NCBI GenBank assembly: GCA_018260275.1
Contig: JAGLBK010000002.1
Location: 1 to 46,018, forward strand
Source: Deinococcus sp.
GTDB lineage: Bacteria; Deinococcota; Deinococci; Deinococcales; Deinococcaceae
Length of the DNA: 46,018 nucleotides
Direction of reading: 5' to 3'
Part shown: piece after piece, positions 45,998 to 46,018 of the stretch
How positions within the stretch are numbered: position 1 is the stretch's first letter
Layout: every line of letters starts with the position of its first letter
The notes under the pieces: generated by a model
What the model was told of the DNA's origin: nothing
Seen by the model: the letters and a program-made list of their open reading frames with translations, nothing else
Database searches by the model: none
Program-made: the position numbers and the translations under genes

Positions 45998-46018
45998 ATG
46001 ATTATTTTAAGCGTGTCA
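45998..46018 (+). CDS. Possible start of a gene running off the right edge
   Basis: An ATG at 45998 opens a frame (MIILSVS) about 50 bases after the probable transcription start. A GTG at 45982 in another frame is also open to the edge. No Shine-Dalgarno separates the two. Product unknown. Confidence 0.25.

Overview
The window looks like a chromosomal segment of a Deinococcus species. It carries a complete V/A-type ATP synthase operon (H-I-K-E-C-F-A-B-D), the cinA-thpR-recA operon, an X-family polymerase fused to a PHP domain, a bacillithiol deacetylase, GC-rich coding sequence, and many genes whose -10 box (TAGACT, TAAACT or similar) lies only 5-9 bases before the start codon, as in the leaderless genes common in this phylum. 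Species was not determined.

Layout. 1-1191: start of rpsF (minus) and a PSP1/RicT-like gene (plus). 1222-4581 (minus): a folate/thymidylate operon reading thyA, a deoxycytidylate-deaminase-like gene, folA and an S66 LD-carboxypeptidase. The thyA frame carries an in-frame insert of about 180 codons that resembles a phage HNH-like endonuclease plus a DNA-binding module. 4618-5070: a cupin. 5131-13919 (minus): the ATP synthase operon. 14243-17355 (minus): an arginine operon, argF, Nudix, DUF6882-like and argC, behind AT-rich ATTCA half-sites that suggest ArgR control. 17565-18476: an EamA exporter. 18786-22776 (minus): a PhoX-like lipoprotein and a secreted two-haem protein. 22951-25508: two PHP-family genes, a histidinol-phosphatase-like protein and PolX. 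25740-29343: a PAS-GGDEF-EAL protein, an orphan amino-acid ABC permease and a small cytochrome c. 29446-30087: a DsbA-like protein. 30166-31473: a nested pile of mobile elements. 31706-32797: a secreted protein of unknown function. 33226-36502 (minus): cinA-thpR-recA. 36883-38064: chrA. 38312-39250: corA behind two short leader ORFs. 39283-42031 (minus): a DUF3105 lipoprotein, bshB1, ldh and uspA. 42133-43599: a beta-CASP ribonuclease. 43847-45010: a class I/II aminotransferase. 45014-45754 (minus): DUF423 and cutA. The right edge has a near-consensus promoter.

The strongest unusual signals come from mobile DNA acting on ordinary genes. (1) ThyA is interrupted in frame by an endonuclease-like domain with no intein splice residues. 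(2) Four small TA-flanked inverted-repeat element families (MITE-like) plus an IS630-family element occur. One small element sits inside the IS630 transposase, which itself sits inside a copy of another small element, and removing each with one TA restores the older sequence exactly (188 bp, equal to an intact copy elsewhere in the window). (3) A second copy of the inner element lies in the DUF6882-like gene and adds exactly 50 sense codons. A third, diverged copy ends on the start codon of the GGDEF-EAL gene. (4) IS630-type ends supply terminator-like hairpins behind two genes. Other points are the loss of the polymerase aspartates in PolX and the two leader ORFs before corA.

All calls come from reading the sequence and from memory of protein families. 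No database search was run.
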